From: Eubacteriales bacterium
GTDB taxonomy: Bacteria; Bacillota; Clostridia; Lachnospirales; Lachnospiraceae
Length of the DNA stretch: 64,000 nt
Direction: 5' to 3'
NCBI GenBank assembly: GCA_030536575.1
Contig: JAUNPS010000003.1
Span: forward strand, 62,001-126,000
Each line of letters begins with the position of its first letter. The first letter of the stretch is position 1. Below the pieces are notes generated by a model. The model was not told where the DNA came from, ran no database searches, and saw only the letters and a list, made by a program, of their open reading frames with translations. Below, one piece after another: positions 60,564-64,000 of the stretch. A program made the translations under genes and the position numbers.

Positions 60564-61340
60564 ATGCTGGAATTTTTGAGCGGATTTTGGGATACAGTAA
60601 CCATGTATTGGGGAGATATGCGCATGCTTTTGCTGTTTGCGGCGGCTGTGTGTATCCTGATCTTTTGGAAAAAACTGGGGAAATACCGGGTGGGACTGCT
60701 GGCTTTGCTTGCGGGGCTTTTGATCCTGGTGTTTAATCCCCTTTCACAGTACGTCTGGACCAATGTCATGCGGGAACATCTGTACTGGAGAATGTTCTGG
60801 ATTCTTCCGGCAGTCCCGGTGATGGCCTTTGTGATGACAGGCCTGGTGCAGTCACGGAAAAAATGGAAAAATGCCCTGATCGGCGCCTGTGTGATCGCGG
60901 CTATAGCGGTCTGCGGCCAGAGCGCTTATCGCGGCGCCAATTTCCAGAAAGCGGATAACCGCTTTAAACTTCCCCAGGAAGCCGTGATGGTAGCCGACTA
61001 CATGCTTACAAGAGACGGCGAGACGAAAGCCCTGGTAGCAGACGAGCTGTACTGCTATATCCGGCAGTACACGTCAAAGGTTTCCCTTCTCTACGGGAGG
61101 GATATCATCGGGTATACGGCCCCGGTGAAAAAGGGCTTTACAAAAATACACGCTGCGATGAATGCCGAACATCCGGACGTGGAATACTTGATTAAAAAGG
61201 CGCGGAAATACGGCTGTCAGTACATTGTATGGAACAGCGCAAAAGAGCTGGACGGAGAACCGGAAGATTACGGCTTTTTCTGTGAGGCCGAGATTGGCAG
61301 GTTTAAAGTATACAGAGATGGGAATGGAAGCGAAGGATGA
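60564..61340 (+). CDS. Polytopic membrane protein, DUF6077-like (C-terminal part)
   Basis: A 258-residue protein with about four hydrophobic segments (residues 18-35, 45-60, 77-92, 102-118) and a C-terminal soluble domain of about 135 residues with ALVADELYCYIRQYTSK and YIVWNSAKELDG. It follows the previous stop by 10 bases in a different frame and has AAGGAGA 3 bases before its ATG. The sum of the two parts, 610 residues, matches a single DUF6077-like protein, so this is either a split gene or a frameshift. It overlaps the next gene by 4 bases. Confidence 0.7.
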   Translation: MLEFLSGFWDTVTMYWGDMRMLLLFAAAVCILIFWKKLGKYRVGLLALLAGLLILVFNPLSQYVWTNVMREHLYWRMFWILPAVPVMAFVMTGLVQSRKKWKNALIGACVIAAIAVCGQSAYRGANFQKADNRFKLPQEAVMVADYMLTRDGETKALVADELYCYIRQYTSKVSLLYGRDIIGYTAPVKKGFTKIHAAMNAEHPDVEYLIKKARKYGCQYIVWNSAKELDGEPEDYGFFCEAEIGRFKVYRDGNGSEG

Positions 61341-62548
61341 CGGAAGGAAAACATGTATTTATCATTGGCTCCAAAGGAATTCCCGCCCAGTACGGAGGAT
61401 TTGAGACTTTTGTGGAGGAGCTGGTAAGGCGCAGGCAGTCAGAAAAGATCTGTTATCATGTGGCATGCGCGACGGACAAATGGAAGCGGGGAGAAGTGCA
61501 TACCTTTTCCTGCCATGGCGTGGAGTGCTTCGAGATTCCCAGATGGCCCATCGGCGCGGGAAAAGCGGTGCTCTATGATGTGGATGCCCTGCGCTACTGT
61601 GTCCGCTATATCCGGGAAAAGAAGATCCAAAACGCGGTGGTCTATGTTCTGGCGTGCCGGATCGGGCTTTTTATCGGTTATTTTAAACGGCAGATTCAGG
61701 CTCTTGGCGGGAAGCTTCTGGTGAATCCGGACGGCCATGAGTGGGAACGTGCGAAATGGAATTCCCTCATCAAAGAATACTGGAAATTTTCCGAAGCGCG
61801 GATGGTCCGGCGTGCCGACCTGGTCATCTGTGACAGCAAAAACATTGAAGCCTACATCGAAGAGCATTACCGCCGATACCGTCCCAAAACGGTGTTTATC
61901 CCTTACGGCGCCGATATCCGCCGGGAAGAGAAAGACGGAGACGGGGTCATGGACAGGGCGGAAAAGTGGTTTCAGAAATGGAAGCTAAAACCTGGAGAAT
62001 ATTATCTGATCGTCGGGCGGTTCGTGCCTGAGAATAATTACGAGACGATCTTACGGGAATTTATGGCGAGCAAGACGAAAAAGAAGCTGGCCGTAATCAC
62101 AAACATGCGGGACGATGCCTTTTGTACGAACCTGAAAAACCAGACGCATTTCGAAGAGGATAAGCGCATCTGCTTTACCGGGACGGTTTACGACCCGGAG
62201 CTGCTGGCTGTCATCCGCAGGCAGGCGTTTGCGTACCTGCATGGCCATGAAGTGGGCGGGACGAATCCCAGCCTGCTGGAAGCCATGGGAATGACAAAGC
62301 TGAACCTGCTCTACGACGTCTGCTTTAACAGGGAAGTGGGCCAGGACGCAGTGTTCTACTGGACAAAAGAAAAGGGAAGCCTGCGCAGGCTGATCGCTTC
62401 CGCAGAAAAGCTGTCTGAGCAGGAAATCCAGGAGAAAGGCGAACAAGCGAAAAAAACGATCGAAGAACGGTATCAGTGGTCAGATGTGGTAAAAGAATAC
62501 GAAGAAATTTTCTTAAACAGCGAAGCGTGGAAAACGTGCGGGAAATAG
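61337..62548 (+). CDS. Glycosyltransferase, DUF1972/GT4 type (rhamnosyltransferase-like)
   Basis: A 403-residue GT-B fold enzyme. The N-terminal GSKGIPAQYGGFETFVEEL is the hallmark of DUF1972; the C-terminal half has ILREFM and the donor-binding EVGGTNPSLLEAMGM of GT4. Some members are called rhamnosyltransferases; the sugar is not proven. ATG 61337 overlaps the stop before. It is the last gene of the EPS operon; its stop codon lies in the loop of the terminator. Confidence 0.92.
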   Translation: MTEGKHVFIIGSKGIPAQYGGFETFVEELVRRRQSEKICYHVACATDKWKRGEVHTFSCHGVECFEIPRWPIGAGKAVLYDVDALRYCVRYIREKKIQNAVVYVLACRIGLFIGYFKRQIQALGGKLLVNPDGHEWERAKWNSLIKEYWKFSEARMVRRADLVICDSKNIEAYIEEHYRRYRPKTVFIPYGADIRREEKDGDGVMDRAEKWFQKWKLKPGEYYLIVGRFVPENNYETILREFMASKTKKKLAVITNMRDDAFCTNLKNQTHFEEDKRICFTGTVYDPELLAVIRRQAFAYLHGHEVGGTNPSLLEAMGMTKLNLLYDVCFNREVGQDAVFYWTKEKGSLRRLIASAEKLSEQEIQEKGEQAKKTIEERYQWSDVVKEYEEIFLNSEAWKTCGK

Positions 62549-62563
62549 TCCTGCACGTTTTTT
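62531..62563 (+). terminator. Terminator of the exopolysaccharide operon
   Basis: AAAACGTGCGGG (62531-62542) pairs with CCTGCACGTTTT (62550-62561), one mismatch, followed by a T-run to 62563. It overlaps the stop of the last glycosyltransferase gene. Confidence 0.85.
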
Positions 62564-62585
62564 GACGTTTTTTTGACAACTGGTA

Positions 62586-62594
62586 TGGTATAAC
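62586..62594 (+). promoter_or_regulatory. Extended -10 promoter for urocanate hydratase
   Basis: TGGTATAAC (62586-62594) is an extended -10 element. The TTGACA at 62573 is only 10 bases upstream and cannot be its -35. It lies 35 bases before the hutU start. Confidence 0.5.
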
Positions 62595-62628
62595 AGAAAT
62601 ATAAGATGCGAAAAAAGGAGAGGATGCT

Positions 62629-64000
62629 ATGAACAATTTCGAAATCGGCCAGTCCATGACCATCAAACTCGACCCCATCCTGCCGGAATACCCCGTATTC
62701 CAGCCAGGAATCCGCCGCGCCCCCAAACGGGAACTGACCTTAAACCAGCGGGAAATCAAGCTGGCCCTAAAAAACGCCCTCCGCTACGTGCCGGAGGAGC
62801 TCCACGAACAGCTCGCGCCGGAATTCCTGGACGAACTGCTGACCAGAGGCCGCATTTACGGCTACCGCTTCATGCCAAAAGAGCGCATTTACGGGAAACC
62901 CATCGAAGAATATAAAGGAAACTGCATTGAAGGGAAGGCATTCCAGGTCATGATCGACAATAACCTGGATCACGAAGTCGCGCTGTACCCCTATGAGCTG
63001 GTTACTTACGGGGAAACCGGCCAGGTGTGCCAGAACTGGATGCAGTACCAACTGATCAAAAAATATCTGGAACAGCTCACCGATGAGCAGACCCTCGTCA
63101 TGATGTCCGGCCATCCCATGGGCCTGTTCAAATCCCACAAGACCAGCCCCCGCGTCGTGATCACCAACGGCCTGATGGTCGGCATGTTTGACAATCCCCA
63201 CGACTGGGCGAAAGCCACCGCCATGGGCTGCTCCTCCTACGGCCAGATGACCGCGGGCGGCTGGATGTACATTGGCCCCCAGGGCATTGTCCACGGCACC
63301 TTTAACACGATCCTGAACGCAGGCCGCTTAAAGCTTGGTATTCCGGAGCACGGCGACCTGGCGGGGCACCTGTTCGTGACGTCGGGCCTTGGCGGGATGA
63401 GCGGGGCGCAGCCAAAAGCGGTGGAAATCGCCAACGGCGTCGGCATTATCGCGGAGGTGGACGCCTCCCGGATCGAGACCCGGCACAGCCAGGGATGGGT
63501 ATCGAAGGTGACGGACAGCATGGAGGAGGCCTTTGCCTGGGCGAAGGAATATCAGGAAAAGAAGGAACGGATTTCCATTGCGTATCATGGAAATATCGTG
63601 GATTTGCTCCAGTATGCGGTGGACAAGGAAATCAAGATCGACCTGCTTTCCGACCAGACCTCCTGTCATGTGCCCTATGACGGCGGCTATTGCCCCCAGG
63701 GACTGACTTTTGAACAGCGCACGGAAATGCTGGCAAAGGACAAAGAAACCTTCTGCGAACTGGTCAATGCGTCGCTGGTGAAGCACTTCCATCTGATTAA
63801 GACGCTGACCGAGCGGGGAACGTATTTCTTCGACTATGGAAATTCGTTTATGAAGGCGGTGTTCGACGCGGGCGCGAAAGAAATTGCGAAAAACGGCGTG
63901 GATACCAGCGAAGGTTTTATTTTCCCGTCTTATGTGGAGGATATTCTGGGGCCGGAGCTGTTTGATTATGGATACGGGCCGTTCCGCTGGTGCTGCCTGA
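62629..64000 (+). CDS. hutU: Urocanate hydratase, long clostridial form (truncated at window end)
   Basis: The first 457 codons are present; the frame runs off the window. ATG 62629 has AAAAAAGGAGAGG upstream. Urocanase features are MMSGHPMGLFKSH, the TAGGWMYIGPQGIVHGTFNT segment and the NAD+ site VTSGLGGMSGAQPKAVEIAN. The extra N-terminal part of about 90 residues (from QPGIRRAPKRELTLNQREIK to the ERIYGKPIEEYKGNCIEGKA region) marks the long clostridial type. It converts urocanate to imidazolonepropionate in histidine degradation, using tightly bound NAD+ as electrophile. Other hut genes would be expected to follow downstream. Confidence 0.95.
   Translation, partial: MNNFEIGQSMTIKLDPILPEYPVFQPGIRRAPKRELTLNQREIKLALKNALRYVPEELHEQLAPEFLDELLTRGRIYGYRFMPKERIYGKPIEEYKGNCIEGKAFQVMIDNNLDHEVALYPYELVTYGETGQVCQNWMQYQLIKKYLEQLTDEQTLVMMSGHPMGLFKSHKTSPRVVITNGLMVGMFDNPHDWAKATAMGCSSYGQMTAGGWMYIGPQGIVHGTFNTILNAGRLKLGIPEHGDLAGHLFVTSGLGGMSGAQPKAVEIANGVGIIAEVDASRIETRHSQGWVSKVTDSMEEAFAWAKEYQEKKERISIAYHGNIVDLLQYAVDKEIKIDLLSDQTSCHVPYDGGYCPQGLTFEQRTEMLAKDKETFCELVNASLVKHFHLIKTLTERGTYFFDYGNSFMKAVFDAGAKEIAKNGVDTSEGFIFPSYVEDILGPELFDYGYGPFRWCCL

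Noticed and set aside
60082-60579. 165-codon frame bridging the split DUF6077-like gene
   Set aside because: It is in a third frame with shadow composition (Gly/Arg/Ala-rich) and does not continue the membrane protein sequence.
62573-62594. TTGACA/TATAAC promoter
   Set aside because: The spacer would be only 10 bases. The extended -10 alone was kept as the promoter signal.

Overview
The window looks like a chromosomal segment of a Gram-positive anaerobe of the Bacillota, class Clostridia, most likely Lachnospiraceae. The reasons are the strong AGGAGG-type ribosome binding sites, TTG/GTG starts, consensus sigma-A promoters, small clostridial families (DUF6171-, DUF3899- and DUF6077-like), a YesM/YesN-type two-component pair and a clostridial Wzx/Wzy exopolysaccharide operon. 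I see no tRNA, rRNA, CRISPR, prophage or transposase gene. There is one small MITE-like repeat. No gene-free stretch exceeds 300 bases.

Bases 1-27000 form a dense peptide-catabolism locus on the plus strand: the end of one COG1228-type amidohydrolase and a complete second one, four S9 prolyl-oligopeptidase-family peptidases, three S10 serine carboxypeptidase-like proteins, a TldD/TldE pair, an M3 oligopeptidase, an ornithine cyclodeaminase-family protein, a PatB/MalY-type PLP enzyme and a complete oligopeptide ABC importer. None of the hydrolases has a signal peptide, so the inferred logic is import of oligopeptides and digestion in the cytoplasm. Several of these genes carry GC-rich in-frame tandem repeats.

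Bases 27000-38700 hold a second peptide ABC importer in which the binding protein, one permease and both ATPases are much larger than normal because of insertions, followed by a small membrane protein and a sensor kinase/AraC-type response regulator pair. A strong terminator ends this unit. Bases 38800-44100 hold a sugar ABC importer (two permeases and a binding protein), a GH51 alpha-L-arabinofuranosidase and a small Cys-rich protein. Together these form an arabinose-containing oligosaccharide utilisation unit that the two-component pair may control.

Bases 44150-47900 hold a LysR regulator facing an 856-residue fusion of a CoA-disulfide-reductase-like flavoprotein, a rhodanese domain, a siroheme sulfite/nitrite-reductase module and a two-cluster ferredoxin module. 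Next come a PHP phosphoesterase and an MFS transporter (minus strand) facing an AraC regulator.

Bases 51100-62560 hold a secreted cell-wall-binding-repeat protein and an exopolysaccharide operon: flippase, polymerase, several GT2 enzymes, an alpha-1,2-fucosyltransferase-like GT11, LicD, a polytopic protein that appears split in two, and a DUF1972/GT4 transferase, closed by a terminator. The window ends inside a long-form urocanate hydratase gene.

The most unusual items are the enlarged peptide importer, the four-module sulfur-type reductase fusion, the concentration of S9/S10/TldDE peptidases in one locus, the MITE-like element that supplies the C-terminus of a peptidase, and the recurrent GC-rich minisatellites.
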